Assembly (NCBI GenBank): GCA_964473745.1 | Contig: CAYYQE010000009.1 | Span: 1 to 63,450 of the forward strand | Origin: JABJMC01 sp964473745 | GTDB lineage: Bacteria; Patescibacteriota; Gracilibacteria; UBA1369; UBA12473 | DNA: 63,450 bases | Direction: 5' to 3' | Part shown: positions 16,767 through 25,476 of the stretch, in pieces | Position numbering within the stretch: position 1 is the first letter of the stretch | How the letters are laid out: each line of letters begins with the position of its first letter | The notes under the pieces: model-generated | The model's database searches: none | What the model saw: only the letters and a program-made list of their open reading frames with translations | What the model was told of the DNA's origin: nothing | Translations under genes and position numbers: made by a program

Positions 16767-18083
16767 TTAACCTGGGAACTCCAACGTGTCTTTACCGATT
16801 TGTATTAAATCGCCTGGATTGCCTTTTAATTTTCGAATTTCTCTCATAATTCCCATTTTTTCCAAAATATCATAAACGCGCATTCGCGCTGACCGATTGC
16901 TTAATTCAGACATCACCACAATTTGCTTAATTCGCTTACCTTTAACAACAAAAACAACCCCATCACGAGATTCCTCGCGTTCCACATCAAAATCCTTAGC
17001 CGCTTTTTCAAGATGAGGACGAAACACTCGATATCCTGATTTCCCAACCGTCGGCGCTTCAGTAGCTGCTTTTTTATAAAGATGCTGCACTTTGACCCAT
17101 AAATCCAAAATCAAAGGCTTTAAGCCTTCCCCAGAAACCGCCGAAATCATAAAAAATTTAATTTTTGGAAGAGCTGATTTCAATTCATTCAAAAGCAATT
17201 CTCTGGTTTCCTCATCAATCGTATCAATTTTATTTATAACTACAATCTGGGGTCGCTTTGCTAATTCCGGGTCATATTCTTTTAATTCCTTAATAATCAC
17301 TTTGTAATCCTTGGCCATATCTTTAGCCTGACAATCCAACAAATGCACCAATATTGCCGTCCGCGAAACATGGCGCAAAAATTCATCCCCCAAACCCTTA
17401 CCTTGATGGGCGCCTTCAATTAATCCCGGGACATCCGCCACCACAAAAGTCTGGCCCTTATCCCCGCCCCATTTACTTAAATCAACCACGCCCATGTTCG
17501 GAATCAACGTTGTAAAAGGATAATCCGCAATTTTGGGTTTAGCGTCTGTAATTCGTGAAATAAGGGTTGATTTTCCAACTGAAGGAAGCCCTATCAACCC
17601 AATATCGGCCACCATACGCATTTCAAGTCGCACCTCCATTTCCTCGCCAGGCTCACCTTTTTCAGCAAAATCCGGAGCCTGACGCACACTACTCGTAAAA
17701 TGAGCATTTCCAAAACCTCCTCGCCCCCCATGAAGAAGAATAAAATCCTCTCCTTCTTCCACTAAATCCACCATTAAATCTCCTGTTTCATTATTATAAA
17801 TCAAAGTCCCCGGCGGAACGTCCAATACCAAATCCTCTCCCATTTTCCCAGCTTTATCAAAACGATGACCATCAGTCCCCGCCGAAGCAGAAATCGTCGG
17901 TCTATTACGGAGAGTAATTAAACTGTTAATATTAGAATTTACACGCAAAACAATATGACCGCCACGACCACCATTTCCTCCATCTGGTCCGCCATGAGCC
18001 ACAAACTTTTCACGCCGAAAGCTAGTACAGCCCTCGCCGCCTTTTCCGGCAACAAGTTTTAAAACAACCTGATCGCAAAACAT
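16767..18083 (-). CDS. obgE: GTPase ObgE/CgtA
   Basis: Ribosome-associated GTPase of the 50S assembly pathway. The glycine-rich Obg fold (KLVAGKGGEGCTSFRREKF, GGPDGGNGGRGGH) occupies residues 1-158. The G domain has GLPSVGKST, DVPGLIEGA and NKID. A C-terminal OCT domain (residues about 360-430) is present. 438 residues. It lies 9 bases downstream of the DsbA-like gene. Confidence 0.97.
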   Translation of the reverse strand: MFCDQVVLKLVAGKGGEGCTSFRREKFVAHGGPDGGNGGRGGHIVLRVNSNINSLITLRNRPTISASAGTDGHRFDKAGKMGEDLVLDVPPGTLIYNNETGDLMVDLVEEGEDFILLHGGRGGFGNAHFTSSVRQAPDFAEKGEPGEEMEVRLEMRMVADIGLIGLPSVGKSTLISRITDAKPKIADYPFTTLIPNMGVVDLSKWGGDKGQTFVVADVPGLIEGAHQGKGLGDEFLRHVSRTAILVHLLDCQAKDMAKDYKVIIKELKEYDPELAKRPQIVVINKIDTIDEETRELLLNELKSALPKIKFFMISAVSGEGLKPLILDLWVKVQHLYKKAATEAPTVGKSGYRVFRPHLEKAAKDFDVEREESRDGVVFVVKGKRIKQIVVMSELSNRSARMRVYDILEKMGIMREIRKLKGNPGDLIQIGKDTLEFPG

Positions 18084-18092
18084 ATTTAATAA

Positions 18093-18830
18093 TTACTCAA
18101 GTTCGTTCAACATAGAATCCAAAATCGACTCAAACACTGAATAAGGTTGAGCTCCTTCTAATTTTTGACCATTAATGAAAAAGGTCGGTGTAGCAGCAAC
18201 GCCATAAGAAAGTCCATCAATTAAATCATTTTGAACCTCATCCGACGCTTCCGGACTTATCAAGCAAGCCTCGAACGCCTCCACATCCAGTCCCAAATCA
18301 GCCGCGTAAGTTACAAACAATTGATCTGCTTCAGCTGAACCAGACCACTCGCTTAAACTCATAAAAATCTGATCATGCATTTCCCAAAAAGAATCCTGCT
18401 CGCCAGCACAATAAGCCGAGAGCGAAGCTAAAGGCGCCTGGGCATGAAAAGAAAGTGGATAATCTCGATACACAAATTTAACTTTTCCAGTATCTACATA
18501 ATTTTCAACTAAATCGCCAAAAGATTCTAAATGAAAACGCTGACAATAAGAACACTGATAATCACTAAATTCAATAATTTCAATCGGCGCATCATCCCTT
18601 CCTAAATAAACATTACCACCAGCTGAAACTTCGACAACTGTTGGCGCTTTCTCTTCCCCTGTATCTCCCCCGACATTTACTTCAATTACCTTAGCATTAT
18701 CTTCGGTGTCAGTAGAATCACCAGAAAGGGCCGATGGACTTACCTGGGCTACAAAATAACCCACAATAAATCCAACCAATAACAAAGTAGCAAATTTCCA
18801 ATAGTCCGGTGTTTTTTTAGCTTTAGCCAT
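18093..18830 (-). CDS. Membrane-anchored DsbA-like thiol oxidoreductase
   Basis: A single N-terminal membrane helix (ATLLLVGFIVGYFVAQV) is followed by an acidic linker and a DSBA/thioredoxin-4 domain with active site CSYC (SDYQCSYCQRFH) and the cis-Pro loop GVAATPTFFING. This is the layout of BdbD/DsbG-like proteins that make or isomerise disulphides outside the membrane. No DsbB or VKOR partner is in the window. 245 residues. It precedes obgE in one operon. Confidence 0.9.
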   Translation of the reverse strand: MAKAKKTPDYWKFATLLLVGFIVGYFVAQVSPSALSGDSTDTEDNAKVIEVNVGGDTGEEKAPTVVEVSAGGNVYLGRDDAPIEIIEFSDYQCSYCQRFHLESFGDLVENYVDTGKVKFVYRDYPLSFHAQAPLASLSAYCAGEQDSFWEMHDQIFMSLSEWSGSAEADQLFVTYAADLGLDVEAFEACLISPEASDEVQNDLIDGLSYGVAATPTFFINGQKLEGAQPYSVFESILDSMLNELE

Positions 18831-18841
18831 AAATGTAAATT

Positions 18842-19297
18842 TTAAAGATTATTTAATATTTTTTGTACAATATTTTTAACAACTCCCCCATCAGCTTCGG
18901 CACCAACTTTGCCCATCACAGCACCCATTACCTTGCCCATATCACTTATCCCGGTTGCTCCCACTTCTGAAACTGTGGCCTGAACTATTTCTTGAATCTG
19001 CTCTTCTCCCATCATCTCTGGCAAATATTTTTCCAAAATTTCTAATTCTGCTTGTTCGGGACCTACTAAATCGTCACGGCCACCAGCTTTAAACTGTTCT
19101 ATGGATTCTTTGCGCTGTTTAGCCTCTTTTTTAAGAATTCTCACCCAATCCTCATCGGTTGCCTCAATTTTCTCTTTGCCAGAAACTTCAAATTTCCCAA
19201 CCGCACTTTTTAGTAAACGTAACGTCGAAACTTTAACCTCGTCACGAGCCTTCATTGCTTCAACTAAATCAGTTTGAATTTGTTCTTTTAAAGACAT
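18842..19297 (-). CDS. GatB/YqeY domain protein
   Basis: 151 residues matching the YqeY family throughout (LKEQIQTDLVEAMKARDEVKVSTLRLL; AELEILEKYLPEMM; MGKVMGAVMGKVG). The fold resembles the tRNA-binding tail of GatB. Its biochemical role is not settled. The start codon directly follows a hairpin plus seven-T run, so expression may depend on that structure. Confidence 0.92.
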   Translation of the reverse strand: MSLKEQIQTDLVEAMKARDEVKVSTLRLLKSAVGKFEVSGKEKIEATDEDWVRILKKEAKQRKESIEQFKAGGRDDLVGPEQAELEILEKYLPEMMGEEQIQEIVQATVSEVGATGISDMGKVMGAVMGKVGAEADGGVVKNIVQKILNNL

Positions 19298-19337
19298 AAA
19301 AAAAGGGATAAGTAGCTTAAACGATACTACCCATCCC
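19298..19337 (-). terminator. Hairpin with T-run ending at the YqeY start codon
   Basis: On the minus strand the arms 19337-19327 and 19315-19305 pair over 11 positions with two mismatches (GGGAT..GTAG), followed by seven T (19304-19298). The T-run abuts the ATG at 19297. It would end the message of the upstream membrane-protein gene and could serve as an attenuator for the next one. Confidence 0.6.
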
Positions 19338-19356
19338 CTTTCTAGAAGTCAATCTG

Positions 19357-19743
19357 TTAGGCAAAATACCCGTAATAAGTAAGTCCGAGTCCAAAAACAA
19401 CCCAGAGCAAAACCGCGAACACAAAAATCCACTTCATTTTCATCATTTTAGTGGCCATTTTAAGCATTGCACCAGGGAAAAAGGCATAAAGAAGTCCTTT
19501 CAAAAGCACTGCCCAACCTAGGATAGTAATAATAAGCGGCCATCCCCATTCCCAAACATTATGAGCCAAAATAAGCGCCACACCACCAAGCATCATCAAA
19601 AGAACCGAAATATGCATCAATCCACTGTCTTTAGCAAAATCTTTAATTAGCTTTGGAAAGCTATTAAGTCGAAAAGCATAAGATAGACCAAGCAAAACTA
19701 AAATCGGCCCCAACAATTGAGCCAAATAAACTGAATGTTCCAT
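19357..19743 (-). CDS. Four-helix membrane protein, unknown function
   Basis: 128 residues with about four membrane segments (residues 7-22, 43-60, 66-90 and 104-125) and short loops. The start at 19743 (MEHSVYLAQ) is chosen because it lies just beyond the end of uvrC and is preceded by TTAACCTCCC, the same element seen before other starts here. The longer in-frame form would run back into uvrC. Family not recognised. Confidence 0.65.
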   Translation of the reverse strand: MEHSVYLAQLLGPILVLLGLSYAFRLNSFPKLIKDFAKDSGLMHISVLLMMLGGVALILAHNVWEWGWPLIITILGWAVLLKGLLYAFFPGAMLKMATKMMKMKWIFVFAVLLWVVFGLGLTYYGYFA

Positions 19744-19777
19744 ATTTTGGGAGGTTAAAAAAAATGGTAACCATATT

Positions 19778-21886
19778 TTACTTGAACATGCGCTTAGAAC
19801 GCAAGTTTTGTTGATACTTAAGAGCAAAGCGGTGCGCCTCGTCACGAAGCCTCTTAAGCAACAATAATTCATCGGAATCTTGCGGCAAAATCAATGCTGC
19901 CTTACGCCCCGGCACAAAAATCTTCTCTTCTTTTTTCGCTAAACCAATCACCGGAATTTTAAGCCGCGCCTTTTTAAGAGCCTTTGCCGCAGCCCCAAGT
20001 TGCCCCTTGCCACCATCAATCACAATAAGCCCTGGTTTTTTACTAAAAGAAACATCTTTGGAGCCAGTTTGAAACCGATAAACTAGTATTATGGGTTTTT
20101 CAATTAAACAACTCTCCTCACATTGAGCCACCTTGCTCTCCATAAATTTGGGGAGGTCCTTAACTTCATAAAAACCATTCCCTTTAAACCAGTTCAAAAG
20201 CTTATGACAAGGAACCGCGTAAATCTTGCCTTTGCCCTGTTTGGCCATTAGCGCGTAAAGCAAATCTCGAGCTAAGCCTTCACCGCGATGCTTGGGATGA
20301 GTCCACAACGAAGAAAATTCACTCACATTCTTCTCAAACGGTTTAAGGCGCGCAATCCCCACAATTTTTTTACGTTTTTCCGCAATCAACATTTTGTGTT
20401 GATCCAAATTCTCAATATCAAGTTTTTCCTTTTTAAGAATTTTTTCAATTTCTGGGAGCTCTTTCTTCTTTGGTTTGCGCAAATAATCTGGCGGGACTTT
20501 TAAATATTTAAGACGCCGTTCTAAAACTTCAGAAATAGCCTTCACATCATCAATTTTCTCCTGAACAGAGCGCAATTTAAAATGACGATAATCTGTCTTT
20601 TTAGGAAATCCTTTTTCAAAAACCACCATACTTCCCACGGTTTCCGTGCCTCCTAAATGCGAAACATCGTAACACTCCATCCGCCGCGGAAGGCGCGGTA
20701 GTTTAAGTGCTTTTTTTAAACCTTCTAATGCTTTTTCGGAATCCAACCCCTCCCCGGCCTGCCATTTAACTTGCGAGGCCCGCGCAAAACTTTTGGCATT
20801 TTGCTCGGCTAAATCCAAAACTTTTTTATTACCTCCCTTTTTAGGAAATAAAAGCTTAACTTTTTGACCACTTAACGACGAAATCCACTCCTCCATCAAA
20901 CTTACATCAGCAAACTCCTCTGGAATTAAAATTTCTTTCGGAAAATCAGCTGTTTTTTCGTAATATTGCTTCATAAAAGAACCAAGCACCTCTGCGTCAC
21001 TAAGCTCTGCCCCTGACTCAAAATCCACACCCTTAAGCACAAAATTCTCCTGATTAATCAATTTCCCTTCCCGGAAAATAAATAACACCACGTAAGCTGC
21101 TCCCCCCTCTACCGTGACGCCAATAACATCGCGCGAAACCTGGTCTGGGGCCGCAACTCGCTGTTTATCTGACAATCCTTGAATCGCCAATAACCGATCC
21201 CGCAATAACGCTGCCTTTTCAAAATCCTTATTCTTAGCCGCCTCCCCCATCTCAACTTGAATTCCTTTTTCAATTTCCTCAGATTTCCCCTCAAAAAACT
21301 GCACAATCTGGTCTATCGCCTTCCCATATTCCTCCTTGGAAACACTGTACACACAAGTGCCAAAACAACGTTTTTTATGATCTTCAATATCACGCGCCGC
21401 TTTTTCTTTAAGCTGAATAAATAATGGACAATGACGATAAGGGTAAGCTTTTTTCAAAACATCCAACACTCGTTTAAGATCCGAGGCCGAAGTTTTGGGA
21501 CCAAAATACCGCGCCCCATCTTTTTCCAACCTCCTTGTAATGATTATTCTGGGATACTCTTCTTGTGTTGTCACTTTTAAATAAACATAGCTTTTATCGT
21601 CCCTCATCATAATATTATAACGAGGTTCCAAGGACTTAATTAAATTAGTTTCAAGGAGCAGTGCTTCTAACTCTGAATCCACCACTGTAAACTCAATATT
21701 CTCGGTCTTTTCAACCAGTTTCTGCAAACGAATAGAGGCTTTCTTTTGTTTCTGAAAATACGAAGAAACACGCTTTTTTAAATCAATTGCTTTCCCCACA
21801 TAAAGCACCCCCCCCTTGGCGTCTAAGAAACGATAAACGCCTGGAGAATGCGGAATATGAGCAATAATGGACTTGAGAGATGACAC
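19778..21886 (-). CDS. uvrC: Excinuclease ABC subunit C with inserted GNAT domain, lacking HhH
   Basis: UvrC makes both incisions in nucleotide excision repair. The GIY-YIG-type nuclease is at residues 10-90 (GVYRFLDAKGGVLYVGKA), the Cys motif CFGTCVY near 174-179, the UVR helix pair about 205-237, and the RNase H-like nuclease begins about 400 (MECYDVSHLGG). Between DDVKAISEVLERRL and GLIVIDGGKGQL lies an extra block of about 145 residues (465-610) containing a GNAT fold with acetyl-CoA loop HPKHRGEGLARDLL. The protein ends at EAHRFALKYQQNLRSKRMFK, so the usual tandem helix-hairpin-helix domain is absent. Only 34 bases separate the stop from the next gene, so no frameshifted remnant exists. 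The start is GTG, 6 bases from a TATACT box. Confidence 0.93.
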   Translation of the reverse strand: MSSLKSIIAHIPHSPGVYRFLDAKGGVLYVGKAIDLKKRVSSYFQKQKKASIRLQKLVEKTENIEFTVVDSELEALLLETNLIKSLEPRYNIMMRDDKSYVYLKVTTQEEYPRIIITRRLEKDGARYFGPKTSASDLKRVLDVLKKAYPYRHCPLFIQLKEKAARDIEDHKKRCFGTCVYSVSKEEYGKAIDQIVQFFEGKSEEIEKGIQVEMGEAAKNKDFEKAALLRDRLLAIQGLSDKQRVAAPDQVSRDVIGVTVEGGAAYVVLFIFREGKLINQENFVLKGVDFESGAELSDAEVLGSFMKQYYEKTADFPKEILIPEEFADVSLMEEWISSLSGQKVKLLFPKKGGNKKVLDLAEQNAKSFARASQVKWQAGEGLDSEKALEGLKKALKLPRLPRRMECYDVSHLGGTETVGSMVVFEKGFPKKTDYRHFKLRSVQEKIDDVKAISEVLERRLKYLKVPPDYLRKPKKKELPEIEKILKKEKLDIENLDQHKMLIAEKRKKIVGIARLKPFEKNVSEFSSLWTHPKHRGEGLARDLLYALMAKQGKGKIYAVPCHKLLNWFKGNGFYEVKDLPKFMESKVAQCEESCLIEKPIILVYRFQTGSKDVSFSKKPGLIVIDGGKGQLGAAAKALKKARLKIPVIGLAKKEEKIFVPGRKAALILPQDSDELLLLKRLRDEAHRFALKYQQNLRSKRMFK

Positions 21887-21920
21887 GAAATCAGTATATC
21901 ATTCGTCCATGGACCCACAA
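21873..21920. promoter_or_regulatory. Overlapping divergent promoters, both nearly leaderless
   Basis: The -10 boxes overlap on opposite strands: minus TATACT (21898-21893) with TTGTGG at 21920-21915 (16-base spacer) for uvrC, and plus TATATC (21895-21900) with TTGAGA at 21873-21878 (16-base spacer) for the gene at 21909. Distances to the start codons are 6 and 8 bases. Polymerase can occupy only one at a time. Confidence 0.6.
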
Positions 21921-22907
21921 GTAGCAAAGAAAAAACTTTCCCAAAAACCGTCAAGCGGGCAACAACGCGCCTATTCCAAGGTGAATTACAAACAGGCTGT
22001 CCTGGCAACTCTGGCCTATTTTGATCAATTTCAATATCCTCTCACCTTAGAAGAAACCGAAAGATTTCTTTTTCAATTAGAACCAGATCGACATCATATC
22101 GAAATAACTCTTCACGAAAGCCAACAAATCCAGGGAAGAGGGTCTTATTTTCAACTTACTCAAGATGCTGATCATATTGCTGAAAGACATTTACGCGCCT
22201 TAGTCGCCAAAAGACTTTGGAAACGCGTCAATCGATTTCGCCCTATTTTTGGCCTAATCCCCTACATTAAACTAGTTGCTGTTTGTAACAATTTAGCCAT
22301 CAATAACAGTAAGCCTGGTAGCGATATTGATCTTTTCATCGTTACAAAACCAGGTCGACTTTTTACCAGCCGCTTAATTCTAACTCTCTGGTTACAGCTT
22401 TTTGGAGTACGTCGTTATGGAAGTAAAATCTCCGAAAGATTTTGTTTAAGCTTTTTTGCAACAGAAGAAAATCTCGACTTCACCTTTGTGAAAAAAGAAC
22501 CACTCGATATTTATCTTGCCTACTGGTTCCAAACCCTCCAACCCATTCAAGGTGACCGGGAAATTTACGAAAAACTCCTACAAAAAAACAATGATTGGCT
22601 TCAAAAAATATTCACCAGACCCCCGCACCCCAATATGCACCGCTTCAAAGAGGCGCCGTGGTGGTCCCGCACTATTCGCCATCTTCAAGAAAAAATACTC
22701 AACACTTCTTTGGGAGACAAAATTGAAGAAAAATTAGAAAACTGGCAAATCACTCGCGCTCAAAAAAAACGAGATTTAGTTGAGCGAGATAATCCTGAAC
22801 ACGGCATTATTATTTCTCGCCATATGCTTAAATTCCATAACATCGATCGACGCAAGTTATTTTACAAAAACTGGATTCAAACCCTAGAAATTCTTCTTAG
22901 AAAGTGA
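21909..22907 (+). CDS. Nucleotidyltransferase-like protein
   Basis: 332 residues. The N-terminal part (ATLAYFDQFQYPLTLEETERFLF) resembles a winged-helix module. The centre contains NNSKPGSDIDLFIVTKPG, the GSxxD(L/I)D signature of the nucleotidyltransferase superfamily, with a hydrophobic stretch after it (LILTLWLQLFGV). The C-terminal part is helical and basic. Related proteins are seen widely in reduced genomes without known substrate. The ATG at 21909 is preferred to a TTG-type start at 21867, which would lie within uvrC. It overlaps convergent der by 24 bases. Confidence 0.65.
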   Translation: MDPQVAKKKLSQKPSSGQQRAYSKVNYKQAVLATLAYFDQFQYPLTLEETERFLFQLEPDRHHIEITLHESQQIQGRGSYFQLTQDADHIAERHLRALVAKRLWKRVNRFRPIFGLIPYIKLVAVCNNLAINNSKPGSDIDLFIVTKPGRLFTSRLILTLWLQLFGVRRYGSKISERFCLSFFATEENLDFTFVKKEPLDIYLAYWFQTLQPIQGDREIYEKLLQKNNDWLQKIFTRPPHPNMHRFKEAPWWSRTIRHLQEKILNTSLGDKIEEKLENWQITRAQKKRDLVERDNPEHGIIISRHMLKFHNIDRRKLFYKNWIQTLEILLRK

Positions 22908-24269
22908 TTTCTTCTGATCGCGCCCGGCTCCACGTTTTCGGCCGGCCTTTTTAAAACTAATTTTTATAGCGGTTCCCTCAAAACCAAAACTTTCTCTAAT
23001 CCTATTTTCTAAATATCGCACATACGAAAAATGTAGTTTTTCGGGATGACGAACTTTAAACATAAAATTTGGCGGATTAACTCCAGCTTGCTCAACCGCT
23101 AGAACCTCTGAACGCTTAAGTCCTCTCCCCCCCGAAGGAACATGCCCTTCAATTGTTTCATCCAACCAAAACTCCAAAGTTTTTGGATCAACTTTAAGAT
23201 TTCGATTTTCATAAATATTTGCTGCTACTTGCAAAACTGGAATCACATTTGTTCTTTTTGTGGCCGAAGTAAACACCACTGGAGCCCAAGGCACAAAAGC
23301 CATTCGTTTGCGCAAAAGATTGGCAAAACGATGCCGCATCTTTTCTTGATCGTCAAAAGTATCAATCTTATTTACCACCACAACTAATCCTTTGCCCTGA
23401 TCCAAAACAAACTCCACCACATGCAAATCTTGAGCACGCACTCCGTCACTACCATCAATCACTAAAACACAAACATCAGAGTCTTCAATGGCCTGCAAAC
23501 TGCGCATAACACTGTATTTTTCAATTCCCTTCTCCACCTTACCCCGTCGCCGCACCCCCGCCGTATCAATCAAAACAAAATTCTGTTCCTCAAATTCAAA
23601 CGGCGTTTCCACCGCATCCCTAGTCGTGCCCGGCACTTCCGAAACAATCACCTTAGATTTCCCAAAAAGAGCATTTATTAAAGAAGATTTACCAACATTA
23701 GGACGACCAACAAAAGAAATTCGAACCCCAGTTTGAGGAGGCTCTTCAGTTTCGTCATTTGCTAATCCTAATTTTTCTAATCCCTCCAAAGCATGATGTT
23801 TAAGCTCATCTAATCCGGTTCCGTGAATAGCCGAAATTGCCACTGGCTCACCAAAACCAAGCTCATAAAAATTATAAGTTTTTTCTTCTAAACTAGAAAC
23901 ATGGTCACATTTATTAGCCACCATCACCGTAGTTTTCCCAGATTTACGAAGCAAATTAGCCGCGTGAAAATCCGAAGCAGTCAAATCAGTCCGCACATCT
24001 ACCACAAAAATCACTAAATCCGCACCTTCAATTGCTGCTCGCGCCTGACTTTGCACATCTTCTTCAATATCACCATCGGAATTAAGCTCTAACCCGCCAG
24101 TATCAATTAATAAAACCTCTTGATTAAAAAATTTCACTCGATGAGAGACAGTATCACGAGTTGTCCCAGAAATTACAGATTCGATGGCGTGTCGTTTCCC
24201 CACCAAACGATTAAAAAGGGAAGATTTCCCAACATTTGGACGGCCGACTATGGCTACCACTGGCAGCAT
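22884..24269 (-). CDS. der: GTPase Der (EngA), tandem G domains
   Basis: Ribosome biogenesis GTPase for the 50S subunit. Two G domains: GRPNVGKSSLFNRL near the N-terminus and GRPNVGKSSLINALFG near residue 190, each with its own DTAG/DTGG and NKxD (VANKCDH, VVNKID). A KH-like C-terminal domain follows. I start at the ATG at 24269 (MLPVVAIVGRPNVGKS), which matches the family; an in-frame extension to 24311 would run into the divergent yggS promoter region. 461 residues. Confidence 0.96.
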   Translation of the reverse strand: MLPVVAIVGRPNVGKSSLFNRLVGKRHAIESVISGTTRDTVSHRVKFFNQEVLLIDTGGLELNSDGDIEEDVQSQARAAIEGADLVIFVVDVRTDLTASDFHAANLLRKSGKTTVMVANKCDHVSSLEEKTYNFYELGFGEPVAISAIHGTGLDELKHHALEGLEKLGLANDETEEPPQTGVRISFVGRPNVGKSSLINALFGKSKVIVSEVPGTTRDAVETPFEFEEQNFVLIDTAGVRRRGKVEKGIEKYSVMRSLQAIEDSDVCVLVIDGSDGVRAQDLHVVEFVLDQGKGLVVVVNKIDTFDDQEKMRHRFANLLRKRMAFVPWAPVVFTSATKRTNVIPVLQVAANIYENRNLKVDPKTLEFWLDETIEGHVPSGGRGLKRSEVLAVEQAGVNPPNFMFKVRHPEKLHFSYVRYLENRIRESFGFEGTAIKISFKKAGRKRGAGRDQKKSLSKKNF

Positions 24270-24319
24270 CGTAGATTTTTGTGCTAAAAATAAGCGTAAG
24301 GATATTAGCAAAATTACCC

Positions 24320-24940
24320 ATGATTTCCAAGAACATCGTAAAAATCAGATCAAAAATTGGACCAGAAATCGAACTTGTGGCGGTTACCAAAAATCGCACA
24401 GTCACTGAAATCGAAGCAGCCATCGCAGCCGGGGCAACAATTATTGGAGAAAATCGCATCCAAGAAGCCCAAGAAAAATTCCCAAAACTTAAAATCCCTG
24501 TCACCAAACATTTTATCGGTCATTTGCAAACCAACAAAGCAAAACCCGCCGTAGAACTTTTTGACATGATTGAATCTGTAGACAGCCTTCGTCTTGCCCA
24601 CAAAATCAATGACGAAGCCGCTAAACAAAACAAAAAAATACCAATTTTGCTTGAGGTAAATATTGCTAAAGATCCAAACAAATTCGGCCTCAACAAAACT
24701 GAACTCCGCGACAATCTTCCCAAATTACAAACCCTCCCCAATCTGGAAATCCGCGGTCTCATGACCATTGTTCCTTATTTCAAAAATCCCGAAGAAGCAC
24801 GCCCATATTTCCGCCAAATGAAAACTCTGCAAACCAAACTAAACCTAAAAGAGCTCTCCATGGGCATGACTAATGATTACGAAATCGCGGCCCAAGAAGG
24901 CGCCACCATAGTTCGAATTGGCAGCGCTATTTTCGAATAA
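24320..24940 (+). CDS. yggS: YggS-family pyridoxal phosphate homeostasis protein
   Basis: PLP-binding TIM-barrel protein that buffers pyridoxal phosphate, with no known catalysis. The PLP lysine is in ELVAVTKNRT. GENRIQEA, HFIGHLQTNK and the C-terminal SMGMTNDYEIA...VRIGSAIFE are family signatures. 206 residues from the ATG at 24320; a GTG at 24281 adds 13 residues and is less likely. Divergent from der. Confidence 0.93.
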   Translation: MISKNIVKIRSKIGPEIELVAVTKNRTVTEIEAAIAAGATIIGENRIQEAQEKFPKLKIPVTKHFIGHLQTNKAKPAVELFDMIESVDSLRLAHKINDEAAKQNKKIPILLEVNIAKDPNKFGLNKTELRDNLPKLQTLPNLEIRGLMTIVPYFKNPEEARPYFRQMKTLQTKLNLKELSMGMTNDYEIAAQEGATIVRIGSAIFE

Positions 24941-24941
24941 G

Positions 24942-24971
24942 TTGTATTGGAAGGCCAAAACAGCTTATACT
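24942..24971 (+). promoter_or_regulatory. Promoter for the pilin gene at 24997
   Basis: TTGTAT (24942-24947), an 18-base spacer, TATACT (24966-24971). The leader of about 19 bases contains TTAACCTCCC, with CCTCC four bases from the second C-run to the ATG. Confidence 0.6.
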
Positions 24972-24996
24972 TGTCAGGTAAATTTAACCTCCCACT

Positions 24997-25473
24997 ATGT
25001 TTAAACGAATAATTGCTCTCACTCTTGTCGCAATCATGCTTTTGCCATCTGTTGCTTTTGCGCAGGGGACGTTGTTGCCGGAAATAGACCCAACCGCAGT
25101 AGATTGTGTCGAATTGTATGCCTCATATGAAGATCTCGTAGTCGAGTTCTTTATCAATCAATCAAACGAAGCTGTAGGAGAAGATGCGGACGCCCTTAGA
25201 AAACATTACCTAGGCTGCGCCATCAAAACCGGCTATGTCCGCCTCTGGATGCTCCCCTACTTTATCTCTTACATTGCCAACTTCTTTATTGCCATTGGTG
25301 GGACAGTCAGTTTGCTCTTTGTGGTGATAGGAGGCTTTTGGTATATGACTGGTGGACTTACGGACGACAAAGAAAAAGGCAAAAAAACTATCTTTTATGC
25401 TCTGGTGGGAATGGTCTTAAGTCTTCTCGCCTGGATTATTGTAAATGTTATTCAAGTTCAAGTAACCGGCTAA
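24997..25473 (+). CDS. Type IV secretion system pilin-like protein (PF18895 type)
   Basis: 158 residues: signal peptide with cleavage after VAFA (residues 1-22), a mature extracellular segment with two Cys (C32 and C73 region), then two membrane helices (about 88-112 and 128-152) separated by a short positively charged loop (TDDKEKGKK). This is the VirB2/TrbC-like pattern and the WYMTGG...ALVGMVLSLLAWIIVN style of the T4SS_pilin family found in Patescibacteria. It may build a conjugation- or uptake-type pilus together with the coupling ATPase at 54245. Confidence 0.75.
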   Translation: MFKRIIALTLVAIMLLPSVAFAQGTLLPEIDPTAVDCVELYASYEDLVVEFFINQSNEAVGEDADALRKHYLGCAIKTGYVRLWMLPYFISYIANFFIAIGGTVSLLFVVIGGFWYMTGGLTDDKEKGKKTIFYALVGMVLSLLAWIIVNVIQVQVTG

Positions 25474-25476
25474 TTT

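Noticed and set aside
19357..19872. Long form of the membrane protein reaching into uvrC, or a frameshifted uvrC HhH end
   Set aside because: The overlapping part is an out-of-frame reading of uvrC and shows no HhH motif; the ATG at 19743 fits better.
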